64,000 nucleotides of DNA. Origin: Epiperipatus broadwayi. Lineage: Eukaryota > Onychophora > Udeonychophora > Euonychophora > Peripatidae. A program made the position numbers and the translations under genes. The notes under the pieces were generated by a model. It had not been told where the DNA came from. It saw only the letters and a program-made list of their open reading frames with translations, and searched no databases. This document shows positions 25,179 to 38,275 of this stretch, in pieces; position 1 is the first letter of the stretch; every line of letters begins with the position of its first letter. The DNA is taken from the NCBI GenBank assembly GCA_028023455.1, contig JAQFVV010006197.1:20893254-20957253 (forward strand), written 5' to 3'.

Positions 25179-25469
25179 GTATGTATATTTGTGTAACGTT
25201 GTGTGTATGTCCATCTTGCCTTAACGTTAAACTGTAAGCCTTTTGTTCATAAAAATCGAGCAATATTTCCACTCCAATGACTACGATTAAATTTATTTAA
25301 ATAATCGCTCGCTTTTGTTATTAGCATATCAAATTTGTGTAATAGGTTGCAGAAATAAAACAGTTTAACGTATAATGTTTTATGCATGATTTTAAATTTA
25401 TTAGGCCTTGTTATTTAAATTCCATCTGGATTGTAAATATGCACAATTAAAATATATTTCTATTTGCAG
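25179..25469 (+). other. YAE1: YAE1 intron 1
   Basis: A 291-bp intron with donor GTATGT and acceptor TATTTGCAG. AT-rich, with no internal feature. Confidence 0.85.
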
Positions 25470-25591
25470 GATGGCTTTCGGGAAGGTATAAGCCAAGGCC
25501 AGGAAAGTAGTCTTCAGCAAGGCTTTGATGAAGGTTTTACTAATGCAGCTATGTTATGTTTCAAGCTTGCTACTCTGAGAGGAATGCTCAG
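25470..25591 (+). CDS. YAE1: YAE1 exon 2: deca-GX3 motif
   Basis: Encodes the diagnostic Yae1 N-terminal domain: DGFREGISQGQESSLQQGFD then EGFTNAA and LATLRGML. Glycines recur at the spacing of the deca-GX3 motif of Yae1/Lto1 proteins, which mediates heterodimer formation. This exon is the firmest basis for the name. The acceptor is TTTGCAG and the donor is CTCAG followed by GTAAAT. It ends after two bases of a codon that is completed by exon 3 (AG plus T, serine). Confidence 0.92.
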
Positions 25592-28500
25592 GTAAATTGG
25601 TCTTAAGCCAATAAACATCACATTCTTTAATGTAGGCAATGCTATGTAATTGTGTGCGTTCTCAAATTTTATAACTAAAGTTTATAATTCTAATTGATAC
25701 ATTTTTTTTAAATGTGCGTTATATATATATTTACTAAATTTATTTTTATGAGATGCTAGTGTTATGCGTGGGTATGAATGTATTGCTTTAATGTTATGCA
25801 CATTATCAATGCTTTAAAAAAGTTTCAAGGTTATTTCATATAAATTCATAAATCTTTTATGAAATGCTAGTGAATTAAATGTGGGTGTGAATGTATTACT
25901 TTAAAATAAATTATACATATTGTCATAGAATTTTGAAGATTATAGTGAATGGAAATCGGAAATACTAAAGAATCGCTTGATGGTTGATCAGGCGGACATG
26001 TTAAAGCACCAAAATGATTCGTTGAGTCCACAATTCTGTTCAATTGACTACTAGATTTTTTCTGTTATTTCTTCGGTCAGGGATCGATTTAGAAACTTTT
26101 AGATTATGGATAATGTCTCTTGTATAATGATAAATACATATATAGGGTTGTGTTTATGTCTTGTTATGTATGTGTATATGATTGTGTGTGTTAATATACG
26201 TACATTTAAGTTAAATAAATAAAACTTATTAAATTAGTCAATAAGAATTTTGATTTACAAAAGATTAATTGCGATCAAAAGATAAAATATGATTAATTAG
26301 ACTCTTAAAATATCAAAAGAGAAATTAAAGTTTATTGAAAGCTGAAAATACCTAAAGAGAACTAATTAATCAAAAATAATAATTGAAAGTAGAGGATTTG
26401 ATCAAAGTCAGATGCCTCAACAGGTAAGAAAAATATTAACATGTTTTAAAGCAATTAGATTCAAATGAACTTGAAGAACTAATTATTAATGCAGATGGAC
26501 TGGAGTTCTGGAATCAGGAAACTTGCTTGTGGAAGCTTCTTGAGGAATATTAACTTACAACACCATGATGTTGGATGTTTTTGTGTATTGTCTTAGAGTA
26601 TGCTTCACCTGGGGAAAAACTTGCCTTCAAACATGGCAAAGCAAGTCTAATACTTTAACAAGTCATACTAATCTACATTATGATTTCTTTATGCCTTCAG
26701 GCTTTTGTATATAGTTTAAATTTATATTCTGTCTAGAATTAAGGATTGTATAATTTTTATCTTATTCTTATATATACATTGAATGATAGTAACTTGAGGA
26801 TTATTTTAGTTTTTAATTTTTACCAAGGATTAATTTCACAAGCATATGCTCTTCTGGAATATAAAGGTTGCCCACAGACATAGCATGTCTTTTAAAAATT
26901 GCAATTTTTTTTTTTTTTGTAAATTGTCTGTTTATGCACCAATCAATTAATTTCATAGACTTGTACTATTTAATGCAATGATGAAGTAATTCTGAGAACT
27001 GAAGGACATTACAATGAAACCAAAAATTTATCTATATTATCTAGAGCTTGAGTTTTCACATGACTGAACAATGAACTATTTGATTATTTATTTTTTTTAG
27101 TAATTTTAATTTTTTATATTTAAACAACAATAGAAATTCTATTGACTATTAATCTTTTTCTACCTGAAATTAAAAATAAATATTGAGTGAAATTATTCCA
27201 AAAAATTGAGCTGCTAGACATGATTAGTTAAATACAAGACTGATTGGATCAGCATTTAATGAACTAATATTCTGTAATCCACTCTTTCAAATTTCATCTT
27301 TAAAAATTCGTGCTTGAACATTAGAAATCAATTCCATATCTTATTAGATGTAGCTGCTCAGCAGAAATCTTCAGAATTATCTGATAATATGGAAGTCAAC
27401 TGATACAAGCTATACGATTCTCTTTCATTAACTTTTCTCCTATCAATATGAAATCTGTTACTCAAATTAAGCCAATAATGTTTAATTATGTCAATTAATT
27501 TATTATCATTATTTAATTGCTTCATTTATTCTCCTGCTGATTGTTCCTTAGCTAAAATTTTTGTTACTTATAGACATTTTTTGAATCACAATGTGATATG
27601 TCTCTATGTTATACTTTCACACAACTTCTTATTGAAGAAAAACTATTATCTTTAGCTTACTCCTAGTGACTTTTTCCAAATTTTTATAGTCACTATAGCA
27701 TTAAGATAGTTGTGGATATCTTTCTCGGGATGCCTATAACTTATTATTTAATTTGATGATTCTATACTTCTTTTTTTATTTAAATGCAATTCTATATTTA
27801 AACAGCATTTTGCACATAATCTATTAAGCGTTTATCTTGCTGAGTATGCTTTGGACATTTACAGTCAGATTTGTAGCGCTAACAATATCCTGCTGACATT
27901 ACTAGAGCTATGAATCTGATTGTAAATGTCAAAAGTATGTTTAACAAGTTAAATATTTTATGCATTTATAATCTTTTCTTATTAAATGTGCAAAACATTG
28001 TTTAAATATAGAACTCTAATATTTATAAAAATTTTAACTTTTTCCCATTTTATATGCAAAACTATTAATGCTGAAAGTCAATCTCTTATTCGATGCTTAG
28101 AAGTACTACAAATAAATTTTTTATTCTACTTTTCAGTCTTTTATGTAATCACCTACTTTAGGAAACTACACTTAAAAACATTACAGCCTTTGATAATAAA
28201 TCATATCATAATTCTATGAACTTTAATCTTAATCATTCAATATAGTTGGCAGATGATGATGCATTTCTTATTGGATTCCAAATAGGCTATTATTATGATG
28301 TATTTTAAATAAATTTACTCAGCTTCAAAACTCATCTTGGAATTGGCTAGTTAGTTCAGAAGAAGTAACAGTATATGTTCTTGTTTATTATGTGTGATAT
28401 CCAGCAGCAAATTAAATAATTCTAAACTGCTACTATATCTTAGTCTATTCTGATCTAATAACTCATTTATAAACATCTTAATTATTCATTTGCACAATTT

Positions 28501-30734
28501 TTATTTCCCTTGTATAATTACTTTTTAAGCATATTACATTATTTCTAATTTAAATATATAATTCATTTTTGTTTAAAATTAATATTATGATAGTTTATAT
28601 TCATTCTGGTGAATATGCATTCCATATTCATTTTAAAGATAGTTATCAAAATATTTGGACATATTTTGCCAAAGAGAATAAATCAATCCTTATTGAAAAA
28701 TTTCCTTTATTTCTTGCCTTGCCTGCTCATTATATGCATCATGTTATTTGTGCTTTGACATGAAATCATCAGATATACTAAAAACAACAGTATCTTTGAT
28801 AAGATAATCATTCTTTTATGCTTTCAAGGTACTTTCAATATTGTAAATCTCAATAAGTTTGCACACAAATACTAATTTGTTTTTGCTCATCAATTCAGTT
28901 ATTTGTACAGCAATTTTCTATATGAACAAAAAACAATCTACTTCCATCAAAAACTTCATGAGAATTCCTTATCAATATTTCATATCACAAGATCTCCATT
29001 ATCATTTTCTTATTTTGCCATTTACATAAATCTTCAACTGTATTATACTGGACACTATTAAGTTTTTTTGTTTCTTATTTTGGTAGAAATTCGTGTGCAC
29101 TTGCACATGTATTTGATGTCATATTAATTAGAATTAATCCTAACCTTTCTTTGCAGCTATTGCTGAAAACCTTTCTCAACTGGTCTGTTACCTGTTTTTC
29201 TTAAAAAACAACCTGACAGCTTTCATTTATAAAACACCCCCACCTCTCTTTTTTTTTTATATTTATTTGTGGCATAAAAATAGCTCTAACTCTTTTACTA
29301 AAATATCTTTCATCTGTTAATGAACCAATCAAAAATATATTTCAGCTCTTTTGTCCTTACAAACAAAGTTCAGAATAATAAAATTAATATTCAAGGATAT
29401 TCTTGTCTTCTGAGAATCATGGTATCCACTTTCACATCTTACAATTACTCAAATCCTAATTCAGTAGCCTCTGTGTAGTTGTGGTTAAAGCCATGGATCT
29501 TCAATGAATATTTAATATGTCTTTTGATTTTAACAAATGATTTTAGAACTTATTTCATATATTTTAAAAAGTCTGTGAAGATTCACCTAAGATTATTAAT
29601 ATCTAAAAAATTTTTGCATCAGACTTACTCCACATTGCTAAACTTTTATTTTTATATAAATGGAATTGGTTCTTGCAGATATTGTTGGCATGTTAATAGT
29701 TAAATAATTCAGTCAGTTTTTTAAATGCAGTGGTTGCTGAAATATGATTGCTGTCTATATAATTTTTTATCTCATTTGATAAAGTGATTAAAGCAAATGG
29801 AGGGCATAATATTGGATTACTTGGTTAATTCCTTTATAATTGCTTACCTACAATTGAGTTTTTAAGTGATATTTTGTAATTTAATGAGATGTGTGCAAGT
29901 TACATTACAGATATGAATAAATCTTGATTTTATAAACAATTCATGATTGTACTTTTTTTTTAAAACTTAAAAAAGCAAGCAATATTCCTGTAAGAGAAAG
30001 TTATCTAGATTTTTAGAGTATTCTTTAATATATCAGACAAGATTAGAGCCATCTGTTTGTTTTGCAATTTTTATGAATAACAAGATATCAATACGTAATT
30101 CAAAGAGAAAAATATTGTAATAACTACTATGCTATAGACATCTGTGTTCTTATTTAGAATTATTGATTAGCAAATTATGGTTCCAAGGTCTTTTTATCTT
30201 GTGTGACCCTCTTTGAAACATTCACTTTAACAAGCTAACAATAGCATGCCCCATTTAATTATTTTTTTACCCTCTTCTGTTTAGTTTTGTTGGTAATGCC
30301 AAGCTCAAGAGGTAAAAGATCTACATTGAAGCTTATCCTATTATTTCCAGTGTCACATGTTCTCTCATTTATCTAACCATTCACTTATTTTTAATTCTTC
30401 TCTTTTATTATAAATATGATTACTTGACTTGAATTATTGGTTCATAGCTAGTGTTTTACAACTTCAGCAATTTCTGCAATTATCACTTTAACTTTATAAA
30501 TAGCCAAAAGAAATTCTGTACTTTCTTTCTTTCTTTTGATTGTGATTTAAAATTATCTTTCCAATTGTAAAAAAAAAAAAAAACATGTTTTAACTGTAAA
30601 TAGTTTTATGTTAATAAATTTGATATAAAAATGAGAGTAAAGATTTGAATTCCATAATTATCACATAACTTGTGTTAAATAAATATTGAAGTGTAAAATT
30701 CAATGAGTTTTGGAAAAAAATGAAAATAAAAGTT

Positions 30735-31150
30735 AATAATGAATTAGAAGCTTCAAATTAGAAATACTCTGAACAAATTCTTAATATAGATGGAGATATG
30801 GTGAATGAAGTTAATCGTGGAATTAAACTAGTATTGAATGTTCTCAGTTTTAAAAAAAGAAATGTGTCTTTGTGTATAATAAATAAATCTATACTGCTTA
30901 TTTATAGATTTGAAATGTGCTCATTTATTAGAATAATTCAGAGTCTGAAAACTTTACAATGAAGTATGGAGAGATCTTTGATAAGAGTAACAAAAAAGGA
31001 TTTAATATAAAATATCATGGATAAAAATATTAATAATAACACTGAAAGAATTAAAAGAAAATAGAGCTAAATATGTTTCCAAAAGAATTGATACTAAGAT
31101 CTAAAAAAAACTCCACATGCGAGATGATTAAGAAATTACAGAGCTACATT
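30735..31150 (+). mobile_element. LINE RT thumb fossil
   Basis: Reads, with stops, like the post-YLG part of a non-LTR reverse transcriptase: ILNIDGDMVNEVNRGIKLVL (30779-30838), then KKRNVSLCIINKSILL, then SMERSLIRVTKK (30964-31000), corresponding to the widespread GDMExEVNRRIKxGW, KVPLxxKxK and AMERSMLGITxRD blocks. It is short and dead. A related C-terminal piece lies at 51430-51790. Confidence 0.65.
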
Positions 31151-32224
31151 TTATAAAATACTGTATTGTAAATGAGCATATAAGTGTCCTCTATCATCTC
31201 ATTATATAACCAAGATGAATAATTAATTTGCAAATATATTTTTTAAAAAAAAAGCCTTCTAACCATATTATTATTAACTAATTATCAATGAAAAGACAGA
31301 GCTCACTCATCATCTCGGATCACCTTTAACTCCTCTAACAATTGTAGTTACCTTTTCTTAAACCATCTACGACTTCTAATTTTTTTCATTCTCCATAATC
31401 CTTTTCAACATATTCTTTTTTTTTTTTTAACTAATCTTGCTCTTTTCTGTATTTGTAATCTAATTATGTTAATTTATCTTCATTTTATCCAAGTCTTCAA
31501 TTGTATGCTCAGATCTTTTTCTAATTATTATAATTTGTTTAATGTAAATCTACACTACAAACAAAATAATAAACAAGCCTCTTTAATTATTTAGCTTATG
31601 GATTGTCAATTTTCTCATTGATATGAAAATGTTTTGAAAAATGAAAAAATAAATTTAATGATCTAACATGTGCTAGTCTAGTTGTTAAATAATGTATTGT
31701 TATATAATCAATGTATATGTGAAAGATAAGATCTACTCATCTGACTGTATAAATTTTGGATCCAAACAATTCTTATAGTAATTCTCTAGATGCTTTTTTG
31801 TATAAGTTGAGCCAAAAGTTCTGGGCACATTTTAAAATGTTATTTAAAAAAAAATGCTGATTGCAAATATAATCTTTTACTGCCAATCTCTTTTTTTAAC
31901 AGAAGCAAATACTAATTTATTCTGCTCCATTTCTGCCATTATTCTAATCTTAGTAATCAGCTAATGCAAAATATTAGTGCTTCCTTCTGAAAGTTATTAT
32001 TTTAGCTGGAGACATGCAATGATTTTTTTCAATTTTACACCAATCCTGGTCAAAAGATAGAGGTACAGTTATCAAAATATATGCATACTGAATTGATGTC
32101 AGTATTCATATATTAAATTCAAGCAACTCTATTTTAATTCAAACAGTATATATGTATAAAAAATATGACAGCTGTATGAAAAATACATTAGATCCAAAAA
32201 AATCCAATTATTGCATTAAATCCA

Positions 32225-32345
32225 GATCCAAAACTTCTCACTGATGAATACCATAAATCAGGAATTAGTCTGGGGATATGGATGAGAAAGCACTAGTTAG
32301 AGATTTAATACATACTACCCAAACTACTGATTACTGAAGCTTAAC
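32225..32345 (+). repeat. Short interspersed repeat
   Basis: AAAACTTCTCACTGATGAAT, TTAGTCTGGGGATATGGATG and AAAGCACTAGTTAGAGATTT match the interior of the TIR element at 7464-7826 in order. There is no RNA polymerase III box that I can define. Confidence 0.6.
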
Positions 32346-32399
32346 AGTAGATGGCAGAATTGAAATAATATAAATTAGGCATTATAGAATTAGTGGAAG

Positions 32400-33090
32400 T
32401 ATGAAATTGTTGAAAGAGGGATGCCCAAAATCACTTTCTAATATTCATTTTGTTTCTAAGAGAAAGATTAGGGATGAGAATTTCTGTTGTTGGAACCAAA
32501 AGAATATATAATGCTATGGCTTGTTTTGTGGATGATGTGTCATTTTTTTCTAACAATATAAAACATATGAAGTTGTTTATTAAAGAAGTGTGGAAAGCAG
32601 GAAAAAGTATGAAAATTAAATGAAGAAAAATTTAGTTTCTAATATTTAATAGGAAGGATATAACTAAAGAATGGAAAATGGGAGATATTTGTTTTAAAGA
32701 AGTGAAGCAGAATAGATATTTAGGTAAAAAGAAATTATACATATAGTTGGGAATTTCATTTGAGAAATAAGAAGAAAAGAATTTAGGATTAATAAAAATA
32801 TGGCTTATTTCTATATATAAATATAAAATTATTTAGAAAGAAATGATGGTATTTGCTTTCACAATTAAAAATTGTTTTGTATTCCAGGGAAATTAGAAAT
32901 TTTTAGGTAGAATTATAAAATAGAAATTATTTAGTATGCATTGAATGGTAAATTGAGAACAGCAATTGAAATTATTCAAGGTAAAATGGAGATTGGAGTG
33001 AATTTCTTTGTTAAAGAGGGAAATCAAAAGTAAATTAAAATTTTTTGTATAGTTTCAATATGAGAATGAATATAAATTAGTAAAAAGCAT
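32400..33090 (+). mobile_element. LINE RT palm fossil (motif C onward)
   Basis: ACFVDDVSFFS (32518-32553) is an RT motif C box with both aspartates. It is followed by KSMKIK, ITKEWKMGDICFKEVKQNRYLG (32660-32724, the YLG block) and a region rich in R, K and E (32750-33090) that corresponds to the thumb and C-terminal helix region. Stops and frame changes make it inactive. It resembles LINEs whose C-terminus carries ELxRIQxKYxxWTLGL-type sequence, so a relation to family A is possible. Confidence 0.65.
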
Positions 33091-34461
33091 TGTTTATTGG
33101 ATTATGTAGGGAACAACAAATACATTGGACAAACAATTTATTTTCATATATTTATATGGGATAGAAAAAAAAGCCATGGAAAGTGTAAACTAGAGTTAAT
33201 CAGTAATTATCTGATGCATATATTTGAGCCCCCACCTCAGACCAGTTCTGGCTTTTACCTTTAACAATAAGATCTAGAATTCAAAGGCGGAAGGAATGTA
33301 GATATGCATCCAGCAACTATCTTTAATTCCATTTTATCTGTCAAGTTAAAAATTCGAAGTTTTGAATCTAAGTTAACTTTCTTGAAATCTGACATCAGTT
33401 TAACAATTGTTTTAATACTTTCATTTCTTCATTGCCTGTGAGCATTTTATTATCCTGACTAGAAATATAATAACAAATCACCAAACAATCAGTTAACCAG
33501 TAGAATAAAGTGGCTACAATTAATAAAAAATATATTGTTAGTGAACTGTTTAAGCAAGTTGGTTTGGATTCAAACTTTAGGCTGATTTGAATTTCAACTT
33601 TATGCTTGATAAATAAAATGGAGTTAAAAGTAATTGTTAAATGTATATGTGCATTTCTTTCAACTTTGAATCTCAGGTCTCATTGATAAAAGCAAAAACT
33701 GAATAGATTTAAAATAAGTATTTTATATGCATTTGATCCTCACTGATTATTGTAGCATAAAACTATATGGCAATAAAGTAGAGCTGCTTTTGTATTATTG
33801 CTCAAGGTGTTTAGTTGTTGTTAAATATGAATAAATAAAAATAGTTTGGAGTTTTAAAAAAAAAATTGTATAAATTATGAAAGATTATATGATAACAGTG
33901 AAGATAGCTTATTATTATTTGATATTAGTGCAGATTCTTAGATATTAGGGAGAAATGGCAAAAATGGAATAAGGGTTTTAGCTTTTATTAAAATTGGATT
34001 TGGGGGAGGGGGGATCAAACAGTCGGAGAAATAATTGGATAACAAACAATAAGAAATAAATGAGATAGTTTGCAGTATGTAACGGTTTTGAGAGACAGAA
34101 CATTTAATATGGTTAACAGGGTTTCTGGACATAAGAGTCTATGCACAGAAATTTCATTTGAGAGAAGCTATTTTTCATAATGTTATATCTTTGCTTACTC
34201 CTGAAAACACATTAAATAGGCTGAAACCATATAGTTTTTAGTTACATTTAAATTAACAGTTGTAAAATTAGCAAATACATTTAGTTTCCCAAAAAATAAT
34301 GTTTGTCCAAACTTTTGGCCTATTCTGTATATGTATCACATGATTTTTTTTTAAAATTCAAGATTAGCCATCACACTCTCTGTTTCACTATTTTATATTT
34401 ATAAGTAAATTACTTCTTGTTATAACATAATTTCTTGTAGTATATTTTTTTCAAATGAAAC
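33091..34461. other. Distal intron 2 of YAE1, no feature
   Basis: AT-rich with a possible decayed short repeat at about 33228-33330 (GAGCCCCCACCTCAGACCAG, then a CATCCAGCAAC block). A - strand 64-aa frame at 33938-34132 is not convincing. Confidence 0.35.
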
Positions 34462-34511
34462 ATGTCTTTATGTATTCTACTTCTGAAAAAAACTGATTTG
34501 TATTTTTTTAG

Positions 34512-34824
34512 TGGCATTTTGAGTCATCAGACAAGTGGTGGGAAAATTTTAAGTACAGATATGAAATTAAAAATTGAAACCAGCATAAGCCAGTTATCTG
34601 ATTTGGAAACAAAAGTGCAAAAAGAACCAGTTCAACAAATTCCATCATGTGACCAGTCATGTGACTGCCGGCAGACAGCAGGAGCTTCTTGTTCTCAGGA
34701 GAATACATGTGGAAGGCAAGCAGTATCTTCGAGTATTGAAGAAAGTATGGCACAGCTTAAATCTCAATGCCAAGAAATTTTAAATCAGTGTGGGTACAAT
34801 ATAGACTTTTTCGCTGTTGTGTAG
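34512..34824 (+). CDS. YAE1: YAE1 exon 3 and stop
   Basis: Begins with T completing the AG-T serine codon, giving LRGMLSGILSHQTSGGKI, which continues the conserved RGxLSxLL segment of YAE1 proteins. The rest, 104 codons to TAG at 34822, is poorly conserved. It has a cysteine cluster (CDQSCDCRQ, CSQENTCG at about residues 128-150 of the protein) and a C-terminal helix (SSIEESMAQLKSQCQEILNQ). The cysteine cluster is not a feature I recall as standard and may be lineage-specific. A frame opening upstream at 34462 would run into this exon, but the TTTTTTTAG acceptor and phase fit favour starting at 34512. AATAAA at 35118 may be the poly(A) signal. Confidence 0.85.
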
Positions 34825-35979
34825 AAATCATAATTTGAATGTTGATTCATATGGCAATAATATTTATTAGTATTATTCAAGTTTCCTAGAAACTTGTTAA
34901 TAGTCACAAATAGAGTTATTTTTATTTTATACTTTGATTTCAAAGATCTTTTCTGAATTTTATATTTAAGCATTATTTCCAGTGCTTAGTTTATAGAAAC
35001 TTTTTTTTATATATATCAACAGACATTTGTTTGTCTTTGTGAGCCAGAAAGTCTGTTAGTAAAGAAAACAATAATTCATTAGTGTGTTTAACTCACTAAG
35101 GCATTTAAATTTATGCAAATAAAAATTCTAAGTTCCATTTTCATATTGAATTTGGATTTTTATAGTAGATCATGTAAAAAATAAACAAACAACTATATAT
35201 TCAAATAAACTAGGTTTTTTTTTTTTTTTTGTAAAAAACAAAAAAGATTTAAAAAAATAAATATTTAGAAAAATAAAAAGAATGTCATTGGTATACTCAT
35301 CAATCATTTCAAGAAAATCTCACCAATGATATTTTTTTAATGTATAATTTATATATTTTATATAATTATTTATACTTTTGTACATTTAGTATGAAATAAA
35401 ATTTTAACAATTTATATATAAAAATTAAAATTTCCGTGATTATTTTATTTTTTTATCTTCATAGTATCTGCCCAAAATGAGTACCATGATTAAGAGATAA
35501 TGCTTGTGATTACTAATTTGCTATTGCATGCCACACTCTTAACACAATTTATTCTAACATCATCATAAATAAAAATTAGTAAAAAAATTGCAAAAGATTT
35601 TATAGATTTAATAAAGAAAAAAAATTAATAAACCAGAAAAAGTGTATTTTAGTCAGTAGAGATAAATGATTATATTCAGAAACAAATAATAAAAGTGCTA
35701 TTAATTTTTTTTTTTATAAAAGGATATTTTTATTTGCTTACTTTCAGTTTATTTTATTTTGTTTGTATAAACATTTAAACAAATTATATTTAGTTCATAA
35801 TATAAATTTTACAAGTTGATATTGAATAGCATTTTCTAATCCAAGATAAATGGGGAAGCAAAGCAAATAACCAGAAACTACTACCAAGTGATAACACTAG
35901 GTAAAGTGATACCATTTAGAAGATGAGTAATATATATTGAACCATTGTAACTTTATCTTTCTTATTGCATTGCCAAATT
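34825..35979 (+). other. YAE1 3' UTR and AT-rich spacer
   Basis: A probable 3' UTR runs to shortly after AATAAA (35118-35123). Beyond that is 70-80 percent A+T spacer with homopolymers. Nothing else is recognised. Confidence 0.45.
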
Positions 35980-37000
35980 CATATAATATTAATCTCATTT
36001 ACTTTCTTTATTACTTAAAACCCACTATTGACTGCTTTGATTGCCTCAGAAATCTTCAGAACTATAACAAACATAATGCAAATATATGAATACAAATTTA
36101 TATGAACATATAATTTTACATTTTATATATATATTTTATCTTATAATCAATATTCCTATACTTACGTATATCTTTATATATCTCTATATAATTATTACCG
36201 TTTTATATACAATACATTTTAATCTTTATATTTATTTTTATTTTATTCTTTTTTAAAAAAAATATTTTAACTCTAACATTGTATATTCATATTTTTATAT
36301 TTTACATTATTATTTATTATTTTAACATTCAATATGTATAATTTTCTTTAACTTATATTATTTCTTTTTATTACTAATTATTTTAACTTATTTTTTAACA
36401 TATTTTATACCTACCTTCTACTTATATTTTCAAAGCTTAACTATTATTATTCAAAATTTTAAATTTTCTAGTTGTACTTAGTAACTTCCTCTCTATTTTT
36501 TATATAAATCTATTCTTATTTTTAATTCCTATTAATATTATCTTTATTTATTTTTTATACCTAGTCACTCTCGTTTTATTTTTTATATAATTAAATCTAT
36601 TCTTACTTTTAATCCGTACTTAATTTTATTTATTATGTCAAAAATTTGTTCAGATCCAAATCTCTATTTAATACTGGCTTAATATTATTAATATTAATAG
36701 CTTCTTTTATTTTTCTATCCCTTTTATTATTTGTAAATTTACAAATAATAAAAGGGATAGAAAAATAAAAGAAGCTATTAATATTAATAATATTAAGCCA
36801 GAATTAAAATGATGCAATTTATAAATAATAAAAGTAATAGAAAAATAAAAGAAACTATTTATATTAATAATATTAAGCCAGTATTAAATAGAGATTTGGG
36901 CCTGAACATTTTTTGACATAATAATAATAGGGATTAAAAATAAAAATAGATTTAATTACATAAAAATAGAAAGGGGAAAGCACTAGTTATATATAAAAAA

Positions 37001-37760
37001 GGATAATAAAAGAATAGCCAAAATAGTATTTAATTGGGTTACGAGTGAAAGGCAGGCAACAAGATGGGCGAGAAAGATAATGCAGTATGCAAAGATTTGG
37101 ATAAAGAATTTATATCTGTATACTTGTATAAAAGGTGGGATGATTGTGTTAGGAGGATTGTTTAGTATTATAGTGGTAAGGAATGGGATAAAAAGAATAG
37201 ATACATTAATAAAGAATAGGGAGTTGGAGAGATGGAGAACTAGTATGGAGAGTAAAAAGTTTAAATATATAGAAGTAAACGGAACATTGGGTGCAAGTTC
37301 ATTTATGATAATAGTAAGGAAAGTAGTTTATTGTTAGGGCTCGAATGGAATCTTTAGCAACAAGAGAATATACATGTAAATGGAAAAATATGGGTGATTT
37401 AGTCTGCAAATTGTGTAAGGAAGGTATAGAAAATATTAGGCATCTGTTGATTGAATGTAAATGCTTGAAAGCAGAAAGGGTACAAATAATGAAGTTATGG
37501 GAGAATAAATATGAGCAAAAGTGATTATACAGAAAGTGGGTTATTGGTTTTTATGCTGGGTTTGGGAAAAGATAAGGGGGATTTAGATATAAAGGCCGTA
37601 GAGTTGACAAAGATTATGTTGTGGAAATGGGATGGAGCAGACTATGGGAAAGCTTAGTGTGGGGAATGGAAGGGGAAGATAAAGTGGCTAACAGGTTTCT
37701 TTGGGTATAGTTGCTGAGAGATTCCTGACTCCTTTTGAGAAGTCACAGTACATCACATCA
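37001..37760 (+). mobile_element. LINE family A 3' fragment
   Basis: Reverse-orientation relative of 12276-13050. Shared segments include GGATAATAAAAGAATAGCCA at the start and a 3' end ending in GAAGTCACAGTACATCACAT. The coding remnant 37080-37337 (IKRIDTLIKNRELERWRTSM) is the C-terminal domain. A zinc-knuckle-like CKWKNMGDLVCKLCKEGIEN-IRHLLIECKC follows at 37378-37475 after a frame change. It inserted into the right arm of the 36-38 kb inverted repeat and is therefore younger than that repeat. Confidence 0.85.
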
Positions 37761-38237
37761 GTAAAGATATTAGTAAGGATTAAAAATAAGAATAGATTTA
37801 ATTATATAAAAAATAAAAAGAGGGAGCTACTAAGTATAACTGGAAAATGAAAAAATTTGAATAGTTAACAGTTAAACTTTGAAAATATAAGTAGAAGGTA
37901 GATATAAAATATGTTAAATAAATAATAAAAAATAGGTTAAAGTAATTTGTAATAAAAAGAAATAATATTATAGGTTAAAGAAAATTATACATATTGAATG
38001 TTAATATAATGAATAATAATGTAAAATATATATAATGATAGTTAAATATTTTAAAAAAAGTTAATAATAAAATAAATAAAAAAATATATATATAATTATA
38101 TAAAGTATCGATTGATAAATATAAAAGATTAAAATGTATATATAAAGAGGTAATAATTATATATACTAGAGGTATATATAAAATGTAAAATTATGTTCAT
38201 GTATATCTGTATTAATGTATTTGTATTGTGTTTGTTA

Positions 38238-38275
38238 TAGTTCTGAAGAAAATTGCTGGGGCAATCGAAAACATC
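38238..38275 (+). ncRNA. Hammerhead-like core in inverted repeat (candidate)
   Basis: CTGAAGA (38243-38249), then ATTGC-TGGG-GCAAT as a perfect 5-bp stem-loop, then CGAAAAC (38265-38271). This is the same arrangement as the motif after the Penelope-like element. The mirrored copy in the left arm (36040-36068, - strand) keeps CTGAAGA but has lost much of the rest. Probably inactive, since GAAAAC and the A spacer depart from consensus. Confidence 0.4.

Larger units (their letters stand above)
25592..34511 (+). other. YAE1: YAE1 intron 2, ~8.9 kb
   Basis: Donor GTAAAT at 25592, acceptor TTTTTTTAG ending 34511. This intron is nearly all of the gene. It hosts LINE fossils at 30735-31150 and 32400-33090 and an interspersed repeat at 32225-32345. 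26000-30700 shows no recognisable element; frames at 27986-28219, 28569-28763 and 29479-29703 have no domain and are read as chance. A long inverted A/T-rich tract and homopolymers occur throughout. Confidence 0.8.

Noticed and set aside
34462-34511. Independent 120-aa gene start upstream of YAE1 exon 3
   Set aside because: The frame crosses a polypyrimidine acceptor, and only the sequence after 34511 continues YAE1 in phase.
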